DNA of 64,000 nucleotides from Gimesia chilikensis (GCF_007744075.1 NZ_CP036266.1:7220564-7284563), one strand, 5' to 3'. Shown: positions 17,764-26,031, counted from the stretch's first letter. Numbers and translations are program-made. Notes: generated from the letters alone by a model not told the origin.

Positions 17764-18291
17764 ATGAATGAAGTTATCGTTAACAATGAGTTCTTTCAGC
17801 TGCTGTTACAGCATCAGGGACCCTTACACGCCTACGTACTTTCCCTGGTAGGTAATACTACTGACGCCCGAGATTTACTGCAGGACATCAATCAATGTCT
17901 GCTCGAAAAACGGGACACCTTCACCACGGACAGTAATTTCCTGGCCTGGTCTCGCAAAGTTGCTTTTTACAAGATCCAGTCATACTGGCGCGACAAACAC
18001 CGTAACCGCCTGCTGTTCGACGACGAGTTACTCAACAGCATGTCCGAGACCATCGACAGCCTGCCCGATCTATATAACGAGCAGATCGAAGCCCTCAAAT
18101 CTTGTATCAACCACCTCCCTGCTGACAAACAGACCATGATGCAACAACGCTACGGGCAATTCATGCCTCTCAAACAAATTGCTGACTACTGGGGAAAATC
18201 GGAAAAAGCGATCAGCGTCATGCTCTTGCGGATACGCTTGCGGCTTCAGGATTGCATCCAGAAAACACTCTCTGCAAGGCCCCGCATCTGA
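17764..18291 (+). CDS. ECF sigma factor of the planctomycete/verrucomicrobial type
   Basis: Region 2 is seen in HAYVLSLVGNTTDARDLLQDIN and FLAWSRKVAFYKIQSYWRDK, region 4 in LPADKQTMMQQRYGQFMPLKQIAD with the HTH YWGKSEKAISVMLLRIRLRL. The pattern matches the sigma subfamily that is expanded in Rhodopirellula and Verrucomicrobium (TIGR02989-like, from memory). The stop codon overlaps the ATG of the FecR-like gene by one base (TGATG), so the two are translationally coupled. The FecR-like protein is thus the natural candidate for its membrane anti-sigma or signal-sensing partner. Confidence 0.92.
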   Translation: MNEVIVNNEFFQLLLQHQGPLHAYVLSLVGNTTDARDLLQDINQCLLEKRDTFTTDSNFLAWSRKVAFYKIQSYWRDKHRNRLLFDDELLNSMSETIDSLPDLYNEQIEALKSCINHLPADKQTMMQQRYGQFMPLKQIADYWGKSEKAISVMLLRIRLRLQDCIQKTLSARPRI

Positions 18292-19658
18292 TGATCTCTG
18301 AAAACACTTCAAACTGGGAAGACCCCCTGCCTCGGCTGGTCGCTTTGTATTTCGATCAGCGACTGGATGAGTCCGAACTGCAGCAGTTGCAGACGCGACT
18401 GAAAACGGACCCGGATGCAAGAGTCTTTTTCGCTCAGTTTTCGATCCTGCAGACTCAGCTGGAATGGGTCTGCACCGACTCAGTCTCACCACGAGAAATG
18501 ACTCATATTCCGGCCTCCTATCATGCCAGAGCGCGTAACTGGAATCTGATTCTCTATATCTCATGCTGTATCTGCCTGGCGATCGGCGGACTGTTTTTCA
18601 TGTATCTGACAACTCCCGTCGCTCACGTTTATCCAACCGCTGACAGCCACTGGGAATCCGGTTTGATCGCAGATGAGGAAACGCTGCTTTCAGGTTCGCG
18701 CAGACAGCTATCGAATGGTGCCATTGAAATTCGCTTCACTTCCGGATCGATCATTAACCTGCAGGCACCAGCGCTGTTTACAATCCAGGGATCGAATGCG
18801 GTCTTTCTGGAAGCGGGAAAGCTGGTTGCCGACATCCCTGAAACAGGACATGGCTTTACCGTGGAAACACAGTCCGGTCAGATTGTGGATCTTGGCACAT
18901 CTTTTTCCGTAAACGTAGAGGCGGACCGAAACACGGAAGTCAAAGTCTATCGGGGTAAAGTCCAGGTCGCTGGTACAACAGATTCGCAAACTCCGCTCGA
19001 CCTGTCAGCCAACCAGGCGGTGGAGATCGACTCCATATCCAGGTCAATCCTGCCCCGAGACTATACCAGCAGCGATTTCATCCCACTGATTGCCCGCGAT
19101 TACAGCGTAGGCAGTTTCAGCGAAAATGTTGTGTTTCAGGAACAGTTTCCGGATCAGATCGCCCGGGGAGAGTTTCAGCTTCTTGAACGAGATGGCACGG
19201 TCTTTCTCTTTCCCGAACTGAGAGAGATCCAGCTCTACAATAACCTCAATGTCTCCATCAGCCAGCCTGGCAGCTACTGGTCCTACGAGCAGATAGAAAC
19301 GGATACCGATTTCATCCCACGGGGAATGAAAGTCGACTGCTACCGACTCTATTACGATCCAGCCAGCAACAAGAATGAAATGCTGCCGGTAGAAGGCACG
19401 ATTCACTTTCATCAGCCTGTGTTGGGAATGATTACCACCAGAAACCGGCTGCTGGAAACCGACCACATTCTCAATCCCCTTTGCCAGGGAGGTAACTGTC
19501 CTCAGATTAAACACCAGGAAATCGAAACCCGAGTATCAGAGGATGGCAGCCGCCAGGACATCATTACACTCTCCGAAGACCGCAAAACGCTCAACTTCAA
19601 ACTATTCACAGGTACAAACTACATCGATGAATTCAGGGTGCTGGTTGCAGCCCCCTAG
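18291..19658 (+). CDS. FecR-domain membrane protein, probable anti-sigma/sensor partner
   Basis: The cytoplasmic N-terminus (about residues 1-80: PRLVALYFDQRLDESELQQL) looks like an anti-sigma domain, and the only membrane segment is at about 84-106 (WNLILYISCCICLAIGGLFF). A FecR-type beta domain follows: GAIEIRFTSGSIINLQAPALF, FLEAGKLVADIPE, GFTVETQSGQIVDLGTSFSV and TEVKVYRGKVQV. The remaining 190 residues have no recognised domain, perhaps a LamG-like beta sandwich. I place the start at 18291, where the upstream stop and this ATG share a base; an upstream ATG at 18252 overlaps the sigma gene more. Topology suggests sensing outside the cytoplasm and control of the sigma factor. Confidence 0.9.
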   Translation: MISENTSNWEDPLPRLVALYFDQRLDESELQQLQTRLKTDPDARVFFAQFSILQTQLEWVCTDSVSPREMTHIPASYHARARNWNLILYISCCICLAIGGLFFMYLTTPVAHVYPTADSHWESGLIADEETLLSGSRRQLSNGAIEIRFTSGSIINLQAPALFTIQGSNAVFLEAGKLVADIPETGHGFTVETQSGQIVDLGTSFSVNVEADRNTEVKVYRGKVQVAGTTDSQTPLDLSANQAVEIDSISRSILPRDYTSSDFIPLIARDYSVGSFSENVVFQEQFPDQIARGEFQLLERDGTVFLFPELREIQLYNNLNVSISQPGSYWSYEQIETDTDFIPRGMKVDCYRLYYDPASNKNEMLPVEGTIHFHQPVLGMITTRNRLLETDHILNPLCQGGNCPQIKHQEIETRVSEDGSRQDIITLSEDRKTLNFKLFTGTNYIDEFRVLVAAP

Positions 19659-19785
19659 CCCCTGCGCAATGCGCTTGTTTTCAAAGTCATCCCGGGTCGG
19701 CTATATCCATATTTTCACCAGTGAGCTGAGACTGTGAATTGCCATACCGAGTTGTTATCTGCTTCATTATTTAAAGGAGTTTTTT

Positions 19786-20823
19786 ATGAAACCTGATCGT
19801 TCTGCTAAATACGTTCGAGGCTTCACATTAATTGAGTTACTCGTTGTAATCGCGATTATCGCCATTTTAATTGCCTTACTCCTGCCTGCAGTTCAACAGG
19901 CTCGCGAAGCGGCGCGACGCTCGCAATGCAAAAACAATCTCAAACAGTTCGGTCTGGCGATGCACAACTATGCCGACACGCATGGTGTGCTGCCCTGCCT
20001 GAAGGGAGGCGCAGGGGGAGATGTATCCGGTGCAGGGCTGTTAGACACCGGAACGGGCAACCGCAGCTGGATGAGTGGCATTGTCTTTCTGCTTCCCTTC
20101 CTCGACCAGGCACCTCTGTGGAACCAGATCTCGAGTCTACCCGGTCAGGGAGGCCGACCGAATGATCCCAATTCATTCCCCCAACCTCATCTGGCTCTCA
20201 TGCTCTGCCCCTCCTCACCGGTGCCACCACGTGCAGAAGGTGGGCTGGCACCTCGCAGCTACTGCTTGAGCGTAGGGGACACCATCAATGACAACATCTC
20301 ATCCAAGAATCCCCGCGGACCTTTCGGCTGGCTCTCAGACACCCGGATGCGTGATTTTCTGGATGGGACCAGCAATACCATTCTGATGGCAGAACGAGAA
20401 CTGGGAGGCACCGGATCCTTTCTGGGGCGTGCTGCCGCTTCCATCTCCAACCTGGACACGAACCCCGCAGCCTGCCTGAGTACGATTTCAGGCAACACCT
20501 ATAACGTCACCATGGACGGTCATCGGATGGGTCAGCGCTGGGCCATCGGATATCCGTTTTACTCCGGGATCACCACGGTACTTCCGCCGAACAGTCCTTC
20601 CTGCTCTTCAAGCGGACACCAGGGATGGGGCATCTATTCTGCCAGTAGCCTGCACACAGGTGGCTGCCACGTGTTGATGGGAGATGGTGCGGTACGCTTT
20701 GTCAGTGAAAATATCGATTCCGGTTTCCCCTCTGATCCACAGGTGACGACCGGTCCCAGCCCCTACGGTGTCTGGGGCGCATTGGGAACCATGAGTGGAT
20801 CGGAAACCATTGGAGAGTTTTAA
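19786..20823 (+). CDS. DUF1559 protein with prepilin-type N-terminus
   Basis: This is the textbook planctomycete DUF1559 layout: short basic leader, cleavage after Gly12 ([10 protein letters not shown]), Glu at +5, hydrophobic helix, then PAVQQAREAARRSQCKNNLKQFGLAMHNY. The C-terminal landmark HTGGCHVLMGDGAVRFVSENID is present. At 345 residues it is full length. It follows the FecR-like gene by 127 bp with a good ribosome site (AAAGGAG) and precedes a small lipoprotein gene by 37 bp. Expression control by the ECF/FecR pair is inferred from position. DUF1559 function is not established; the leader implies prepilin-peptidase processing and export. Confidence 0.95.
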   Translation: MKPDRSAKYVRGFTLIELLVVIAIIAILIALLLPAVQQAREAARRSQCKNNLKQFGLAMHNYADTHGVLPCLKGGAGGDVSGAGLLDTGTGNRSWMSGIVFLLPFLDQAPLWNQISSLPGQGGRPNDPNSFPQPHLALMLCPSSPVPPRAEGGLAPRSYCLSVGDTINDNISSKNPRGPFGWLSDTRMRDFLDGTSNTILMAERELGGTGSFLGRAAASISNLDTNPAACLSTISGNTYNVTMDGHRMGQRWAIGYPFYSGITTVLPPNSPSCSSSGHQGWGIYSASSLHTGGCHVLMGDGAVRFVSENIDSGFPSDPQVTTGPSPYGVWGALGTMSGSETIGEF

Positions 20824-20860
20824 TCCTCTACTCAACACAACAAACAGAAAGGATAGCCAT

Positions 20861-21031
20861 ATGAATCACACCTGGAAACAACTCCTACTCAGCCTTACCC
20901 TGCTCTGCGCTGCCGGCCTGACTACCGGTTGCGGTGATGACAGTGGCCCTGCTGATGCTCCGAAAGAAACGACCCCCGCACCAGGGGACACCACACTTCT
21001 GGAACAGTGCCTGCCCGGTCAGATTAGCTGA
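20861..21031 (+). CDS. Small lipoprotein following the DUF1559 gene
   Basis: A 56-residue protein with a lipoprotein signal (hydrophobic core LLLSLTLLCAAG, lipobox LTTGC, Cys24). The mature part is a short Asp/Pro/Thr tail (GDDSGPADAPKETTPAPG). Its ATG follows AAAGGA by 7 nt; longer readings start inside the upstream DUF1559 gene. Small lipoproteins directly after DUF1559 genes are a recurring planctomycete arrangement (from memory), so a shared localisation or assembly role is plausible. A terminator follows at 21055. Confidence 0.8.
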   Translation: MNHTWKQLLLSLTLLCAAGLTTGCGDDSGPADAPKETTPAPGDTTLLEQCLPGQIS

Positions 21032-21054
21032 TCACTGTTGCAGAATACTCAAGA

Positions 21055-21093
21055 CGCCTGTCTGATATAAAATCTGGCGGGCGACTTTTTTTT
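21055..21093 (+). terminator. Probable rho-independent terminator of the ECF-FecR-DUF1559 operon
   Basis: CGCCTGT pairs with GCGGGCG (two wobble pairs) around a 15-nt loop, followed by AC and eight T. It lies 24 bp after the stop of the small lipoprotein gene. Confidence 0.6.
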
Positions 21094-21130
21094 CGATTGA
21101 GATCCCTGCCTGCTTCGTATCAGAGACAGG

Positions 21131-21649
21131 TCAACTACCTGGAGCAGTTTCCTGTGGCGGAGCCTGTTCTTGAGATTCGGGTTGCTTTTTCTCTCGGGAT
21201 AACTGCAACACCAGGAAACCCTCGCCCCGATATTTCAGATTCAATCGCATTGCTCCTTTGTAATGCTGTTTCAGATACGAAGTGAGCAAGGGAACCTGTT
21301 TCTCACGGGTGATCAAGAGCAGACGATCTGAATCGAGTAATTCATCCATCGGTGACTCAATCTCATACGCGCGCAGCTTATTTAGAAAATGGGGAGATTG
21401 CTGCAGTCCGTTCAGGAACAGAAACTTGAGTTCCCTGATTTCGGATTGATTGTCATAGGGCAGAAAACAATCGATGGGAAGCATCCACATACTGAGAAAC
21501 ACCTTCTCCGGCCAGCGCTGAGTCTTCTCTGCCAGATTCTGCTTGAAACCGGCGTTCTTAGAGACAATCTGATCTGACCACCGTTTCTGGTCCCAGACCA
21601 GCAGCGCACATCCCAGCAGCAGAACGACGACTCCGGTTTTAAACAGCAT
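21131..21649 (-). CDS. Hypothetical membrane-anchored protein
   Basis: A 172-residue protein with one N-terminal membrane segment (MLFKTGVVVLLLGCALLVW) and a soluble part that should lie outside the cytoplasm. The soluble part has mixed alpha/beta character (DELLDSDRLLLITREKQVPL, MRLNLKYRGEGFLVLQL) and a Gln/Glu/Pro-rich tail (QPESQEQAPPQETAPG). No family is recognised. It lies behind two shorter leftward frames at 21680 and 21922, possibly as one unit. The Cys in the hydrophobic segment does not sit in a good lipobox. Confidence 0.6.
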   Translation of the reverse strand: MLFKTGVVVLLLGCALLVWDQKRWSDQIVSKNAGFKQNLAEKTQRWPEKVFLSMWMLPIDCFLPYDNQSEIRELKFLFLNGLQQSPHFLNKLRAYEIESPMDELLDSDRLLLITREKQVPLLTSYLKQHYKGAMRLNLKYRGEGFLVLQLSREKKQPESQEQAPPQETAPGS

Positions 21650-21679
21650 ATTCAGTGAACGTGGTTGTGTCTTATGAGA

Positions 21680-21889
21680 CTAAGTCCAACCGGTCTGATT
21701 CAACAGCAGGGTAATGCACAAAGGGAGCGCGATCAGACAGGTTAAAACCTGCGATGGCAATTTCAGATAAACGATCAGCATGACCTTGAGCAACATCCAC
21801 CTGATAATCGAACGCTGCCAGGACCGTCTCTGGTTCAGTCGATTGAAGACAATCGTAGTGAAAAGTGAAATCAGAAATACAGGATGCAC
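21680..21889 (-). CDS. Possible small membrane protein (69 aa)
   Basis: A leftward frame with a GTG start. Nearly the whole product is hydrophobic or basic, with two candidate membrane helices (PVFLISLFTTIVF and VLTCLIALPLCITLLLNQ). It ends 30 bp before the membrane-anchored protein at 21649. The frame stays open upstream of the GTG for another 35 codons or so without a better start. It may be a small real gene or the remnant of a longer one. Confidence 0.3.
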   Translation of the reverse strand: MHPVFLISLFTTIVFNRLNQRRSWQRSIIRWMLLKVMLIVYLKLPSQVLTCLIALPLCITLLLNQTGWT

Positions 21890-21921
21890 GACTACATCTC
21901 TGGCTGAGTGTACCCAGGCAT

Positions 21922-22191
21922 TTAATACCTGTGGAATTGACTGAGTCTCAGGACATCCGTTTCCTCTTTGGCTTGCTGTAGTCGTTCCAGGCTTAATTCT
22001 GTTAATAATTCAGGCAGTCGTAAAACCGCGATTCCAGCACACCACAGATCACGAGCGCTGCCGGTAGCAGATACAGCTTCAGTGGAACGCTTCTGGCGAA
22101 TTTCCAGCCGACGGTCACGATCAACGGCGGACTCGCCAGCCAGACACAGCATCTGCAGACTCGCATAGCGAACCAGACTGGCATAGAACAT
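21922..22191 (-). CDS. Possible small hypothetical protein (89 aa)
   Basis: A leftward frame with an ATG start but no clear ribosome site. The product is charged and helical (LPELLTELSLERLQQAKEE). A second overlapping frame in this stretch encodes a hydrophobic peptide ending LLPAALVICGVLESRFYDCL. The two readings together suggest either a small gene with a chance shadow or a frameshifted remnant. Neither is recognised. Confidence 0.28.
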   Translation of the reverse strand: MFYASLVRYASLQMLCLAGESAVDRDRRLEIRQKRSTEAVSATGSARDLWCAGIAVLRLPELLTELSLERLQQAKEETDVLRLSQFHRY

Positions 22192-22311
22192 TCGTGGGTC
22201 AAGTCAGTCTTTAATTAATAATGCTGACCTGCTTGTGGTTCACAGTTACCATGTCATTCATCTCCAACGATTACACTCGAAGTCTACTTCCATGCCTGGC
22301 GAGGTCTACAA

Positions 22312-22346
22312 CAAAAAAGGGCGGCTGATCTGAGATCAACCGCCCT
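22312..22346 (-). terminator. Rho-independent terminator of the YTV wall-protein gene
   Basis: Read leftward, AGGGCGGTTGATC pairs with GATCAGCCGCCCT (one wobble) around three bases and runs into TTTTTT. It lies about 50 bp after the stop of the cysteine-rich gene. Confidence 0.9.
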
Positions 22347-22396
22347 CTCGCAGTTTCCATTTTCAGTTGCTGAAAATTCTTCTGGCGTCTCGTTTT

Positions 22397-23776
22397 CTAG
22401 TTGCTACAAGTCTTCGGCTCTGGTGCAGTGCAGGTCTTGGGTGCCGGAGCCGTACAGGTTGGCTGCGGGCAGCAGACGGGCACTTTACGACAGACCTGTC
22501 GCGGTACACAACGTGTCTTGGTTACACAGACGGTACGCGGAACACATTTGGTTCGGGTAACATACCGTGTGCAGCAGACCTGCTCACAGGTTGTGTAAGG
22601 AACTTTGCGAGTACAGGTTTTTTGCTCATAGGTGCAGGTTGTGTAAGGAACCTTGCGGGTCCGACACTCTTCAACCATGGTGCAAGTGGTGTAAGGAACC
22701 TGTTTCGTTACGCATTCTTCCTTCCAGCAGCAGGTGGTGTAAGGCACTTTGCGTGTCCGGCATTCACGTACCATTTCGCAGGTTGTGTAAGGAACCTTCT
22801 TGGTCCGTGTTTCGCACTCGTAACGCACGCAGGTGTAAGGTACCTTACGGGTAACGCAGCAGGGAACTCGCTCACATACGGTGTAAGGAACCCGCTCGGT
22901 TACACATTCGCGTTTGTAAGTTGTGCAGCAGACTTTCTTGGTGACCGTCTTGGGGCACCAGATGCGTCGGCAGATGGTAGTGCCGGGACACTGTACTTTC
23001 ACTGTTTTGCAGCAACCGGGTTTGTAGACAGGGCAGCATGAGCTGCAGTCGTATTCCCAGGTTCCTGGTTCACAGACACATTTTTCTACAACCGGACCGG
23101 GGCAGTGTTCGGTAACCGTCTTCCATTCACCACAGCAGACTTCAACGTCGTGCCAGGTGTGGACAGGCTTGCAAACAGTGCGACAGACATCGCGGTAGCA
23201 GGTCTTGTAATTGGTTTTGTAGATCGTGCTGCAGACTTCACGGTAGTGAGTCTCGCAGATCGGACGTCTGACGGTGTAGCAGACATCCCGGTAACAGGTG
23301 TTGTAAACCGGCTTGCAGACTGTGTAGCAGACGTCACGGTAGCAGGTATTGTATACCGGGCGACGGCGTTTGCAGGTCACAGTGCGATAGCAGGTCTTGT
23401 AAACGGGACGGCAGACTTTGTAGCAGACATCCCGGTAACAGGTGTTGTAGACCGGTTTGCAGACCGTGTAGCATTCATCACGGTAGCAGGTCTTGTAAAC
23501 ATTCTTAGTGTATTGAACGGGAACTTTTTCGCAGATCGTATCGTAGACTGTCTTCTGACAGGTATAGTTCTGCTTTTCCCAAACGGTTTCAGTGACGGTT
23601 TTGTAGCAGGTACTTGAGCACTCTTTGGCAGCACAGTAATCACCACAAGAAGTACATGCTTCTGTAGGACAACACTTATATCTGCCTGCTCCCAGGTAAC
23701 CTGCCTGGGCTTGCTCCCCAAAGCAGGCCATAATCAAAGCGGCCGCCAGAAGGGGAATCCAGGTTGCGTGTTTCAT
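22397..23776 (-). CDS. Cysteine-rich YTV-repeat cell-wall protein
   Basis: A cleavable signal peptide (about residues 1-25, ending EQAQA) is followed by a chain of short Cys-rich repeats. The first half repeats units like CYRDVCYTVCKPVYNT; the second half repeats RKVPYTTC units separated by CxxxxEC-type spacers. The end is Pro/Thr/Cys-rich (CTAPAPKTCTAPEPKTC). This matches the YTV-type proteins of planctomycetes, which are thought to be cross-linked by disulfides in the cell envelope. Planctomycetes have long been known to have cystine-rich envelope protein. It is basic, unlike the acidic repeat protein at 13106. It has its own terminator and an upstream 378-bp divergent region, so is probably a single-gene unit. 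Confidence 0.88.
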   Translation of the reverse strand: MKHATWIPLLAAALIMACFGEQAQAGYLGAGRYKCCPTEACTSCGDYCAAKECSSTCYKTVTETVWEKQNYTCQKTVYDTICEKVPVQYTKNVYKTCYRDECYTVCKPVYNTCYRDVCYKVCRPVYKTCYRTVTCKRRRPVYNTCYRDVCYTVCKPVYNTCYRDVCYTVRRPICETHYREVCSTIYKTNYKTCYRDVCRTVCKPVHTWHDVEVCCGEWKTVTEHCPGPVVEKCVCEPGTWEYDCSSCCPVYKPGCCKTVKVQCPGTTICRRIWCPKTVTKKVCCTTYKRECVTERVPYTVCERVPCCVTRKVPYTCVRYECETRTKKVPYTTCEMVRECRTRKVPYTTCCWKEECVTKQVPYTTCTMVEECRTRKVPYTTCTYEQKTCTRKVPYTTCEQVCCTRYVTRTKCVPRTVCVTKTRCVPRQVCRKVPVCCPQPTCTAPAPKTCTAPEPKTCSN

Positions 23777-24154
23777 TGGTCTATTCCTCTATTTGTAATT
23801 TCAGCAAACAAAATTGAAATCTGGAAACAGTTAGAATCTACTTCGTCAACTGAAACAGCCCCCCTTCACTGAGACCGCCATTTCTCCGCAACTTACTGCA
23901 CAACCTCTTCTACTGAGTCACGATAAACCATTCGATCACTACAATCGATACCCATCACGATACGTTACATCCCTTCAGTGACTCTCAGGCAAGGATCCCT
24001 GGCAGAATAAATGACCTAAATCTTCTCCTGACAATCTTTAAAAGTGATCGAAGAGAGTCTTTATAGACTCGATGAATGCGAGACAGCCTGTTATCCTCAA
24101 CAGACCGGACGCGTCGTTTCATCATTAGTTCAACAGATAAAGTGAGAGATTTAC
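23777..24154. other. Divergent intergenic region between YTV protein and TIM-barrel genes
   Basis: About 378 bp without a convincing gene. It should contain both outward promoters. There is a C-run (AGCCCCCCTTC) near 23866. No hairpin with a T-run was seen. Confidence 0.5.
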
Positions 24155-24976
24155 ATGAAGTTTGCCATTTGTCAGGAAATGTTTGTCGACTGGGAGTGGG
24201 AAAAACAATGCGACCTGATCGCGGAGATTGGTTATACGGGCATCGAGCTGGCACCTTTTGCTTTTGCCGATCATCCATCGAAAATTACTCAAGAAGAGCG
24301 GGCCTCCCTCAAGAAAACAGCTGAGGACCGCGGGCTCCAAATCTTTGGACTGCACTGGCTTCTGGCAAAAACCGAAGGTCTGCATCTGACCACTGCTGAC
24401 TCCGAAGTTCGCAAAAATACTGCCGCTTACCTGGTTGAGTTAGGGAACCTTTGTGCCGATCTGGGCGGAGACCTGATGGTCTTTGGTTCTCCATTCCAGC
24501 GCAACATCGAAGAAGGCATGTCGCGCGAACAGGCTTATCAGAATGCAGCGGAAGTTTTCCGCAACTGTCTGCCGGCGATCGGCGAACGCGGAGTTCGCAT
24601 CTGCATGGAACCGCTGACAACCAAAGAAACGGATTTCGTGAATACCTGCGCGGAAGCCATCGAGTTAATCGACATGGTTGGCGCGGACAACTTTGTTCTG
24701 CATCAGGATGTCAAAGCCATGGCTGGCGCAGAAACAGAATCGATTCCGGAACTGATTCACAAGTACGCTTCGCGGACGGGTCACTTCCATGTGAATGACA
24801 CCAACCTGCTCGGACCTGGAATGGGAGAGACCGACTACCATCCGATCTTCAAAGCGCTGAAAGAAACGAAGTACCCGGGATGGATTTCAGTTGAAGTGTT
24901 CGACTACAAACCGGGCAGCGAACACATCGCGCGCGAAAGTTTTCGTTACATGAAAGAGGTCTGGGAAAGCGTCTGA
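24155..24976 (+). CDS. Sugar phosphate isomerase/epimerase-type TIM-barrel protein
   Basis: This is a xylose isomerase-like/AP-endonuclease-2 fold protein. The barrel starts with MKFAICQEMF and the strand YTGIELAPFAF. Candidate metal ligands are the Glu in RICMEPLTT, Asp and His around VLHQDVKAM, His in TGHFHVNDTN, and Glu in WISVEVFDY near the end. Family members epimerise or isomerise sugars, inositols and similar compounds; the substrate is unknown. At 273 residues it is normal length. No other sugar gene is adjacent. Confidence 0.9.
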   Translation: MKFAICQEMFVDWEWEKQCDLIAEIGYTGIELAPFAFADHPSKITQEERASLKKTAEDRGLQIFGLHWLLAKTEGLHLTTADSEVRKNTAAYLVELGNLCADLGGDLMVFGSPFQRNIEEGMSREQAYQNAAEVFRNCLPAIGERGVRICMEPLTTKETDFVNTCAEAIELIDMVGADNFVLHQDVKAMAGAETESIPELIHKYASRTGHFHVNDTNLLGPGMGETDYHPIFKALKETKYPGWISVEVFDYKPGSEHIARESFRYMKEVWESV

Positions 24977-25532
24977 GAGACTCAAAACAAGCGATCGGGC
25001 AAAAATTTTTTTGAAAACGTGAAAATATTTCCGGCCCTTTTTTCGCGTTGTTTTGCCAGACAAACGAGACTCTATAAACATGCAGTTTAAGCATGTCAAC
25101 TGAGAAACAAAAAACAGAAGAGATCGGTTTCAGCCTATAATAATAGAGCGAAATCGATCTCTTGTTTTATATCATAACTGAAAAACACGGTTCATCCCGT
25201 TTCTAATTTTCAGCGTTTCGTTTTTAAACGCTAAGCACATCGCAGTTTACAACAAGCTGGAAAAAGGCTTTTCATATCAGAATTGGCTTGCAGAATTTTA
25301 CGAAATATTTACGATGATGCCCAATAATTAGATGTAAGTCCTTAGTGCGTAATGAGTGTCAATTAAAAATGTGTTTTGATTGAATTTACACACACCAATA
25401 AAGGGGATGAACATCGGAGTTTGTCAAGGTTGACAGACTCACTTCTTATTCGTTGTGGCAGACCTTTGCCGACTTATAGCCCGGAGCCAGCGGCAAGGCA
25501 GCCCTCGTTTAACTCTCAAAGGAGGATTTGCG
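24977..25532. other. Long AT-rich intergenic region with hairpins, upstream of the H1-like gene
   Basis: About 555 bp without an open frame I can support. It holds a long hairpin at 25112-25168, a perfect 7-bp hairpin at 25212-25232 (AGCGTTT and AAACGCT), and a looser GC hairpin before the H1-like start (CTTTGCCG with CGGCAAGG, about 25465-25500). This could be a long regulated leader of the H1-like gene or include a small RNA. Confidence 0.5.
25112..25168. terminator. Long hairpin, possible terminator
   Basis: AAGAGATCGGTTTC pairs with GAAATCGATCTCTT (one wobble) around an 18-nt loop, followed by GTTTTAT. A-runs precede it, so it could act in both directions. It may end transcription of the TIM-barrel gene 135 bp upstream or belong to a separate RNA. 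Confidence 0.5.
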
Positions 25533-25772
25533 GTGGCAAAGAAAAAGGCAAAGAAAGCAGCACCTAAGAAAGCAGTAAAGAAAGCTGCACCAAAGAAAAA
25601 AGCAGCCCCTAAAAAGAAAGCAGTGAAGAAAGCTGCTCCTAAGAAGAAAGCTGCTCCAAAGAAAAAAGCTGCTGCTAAAAAGAAAGCCGCCCCAAAGAAA
25701 AAGGCAGCTGCAAAGAAAAAAGCAGTTAAGAAAGCTGCTCCAAAGAAAAAAGCCGCTAAAAAGAAGAAGTAA
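25533..25772 (+). CDS. Histone H1-like Lys/Ala/Pro-rich DNA-binding protein
   Basis: The 79-residue product consists almost only of Lys, Ala, Pro and a few Val, as AAPKKK, AVKK and AAKKK units. This is the pattern of eukaryotic H1 tails and bacterial H1-like proteins (HctA/HctB, AlgP-type tails), which condense DNA. The start is GTG at 25533, 7 nt after a perfect AAAGGAGG. An upstream ATG at 25455 would add unrelated residues and is not preferred. Planctomycetes have unusually condensed nucleoids, so a nucleoid role is likely but inferred. The gene ends in a strong terminator and has a long leader. Confidence 0.85.
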   Translation: MAKKKAKKAAPKKAVKKAAPKKKAAPKKKAVKKAAPKKKAAPKKKAAAKKKAAPKKKAAAKKKAVKKAAPKKKAAKKKK

Positions 25773-25815
25773 TTCTTCTGCACTTAGCTGCTGGAAACAA
25801 CAAGCCATAACGAGT

Positions 25816-25846
25816 AAGAAGCGATCGTTTTTTTCGATCGCTTCTT
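25816..25846 (+). terminator. Terminator of the H1-like gene
   Basis: A perfect 12-bp stem, AAGAAGCGATCG with CGATCGCTTCTT, closes a loop of seven T. It starts 44 bp after the stop at 25772. No long T-run follows the stem. Confidence 0.75.
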
Positions 25847-26031
25847 CTATTTCCCCCCCTGAGTATTTCACGCCTCTTTCTCAGCAAAATCTCGCCTGGA
25901 TTCATACCCACACACAAAGTATCAATTTGTATATTATTGCATCATATATGCTGTTTCACTGCCTGCAGTTAACGTTACAATAGTTAGCCAGAACGTTTGC
26001 CCCAATTCTGCAGTCTGAAAGCAAGCCGGCA

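Noticed and set aside
22597-22860. Regular DNA repeats about 60 bp apart that resemble a CRISPR array
   Set aside because: They are in-frame coding repeats (KVPYTTC) with degenerate units; no cas gene and no unique spacers.
22367-23617. Rightward frames across the YTV gene
   Set aside because: Shadow of the Cys-rich repeats; the leftward frame has signal peptide, repeats and terminator.
25439-25871. Leftward Phe/Leu/Ala-rich frames opposite the H1-like gene that look like membrane proteins
   Set aside because: They mirror the Lys/Ala codons (AAG read as CTT or TTT). The forward gene has the ribosome site and terminator.
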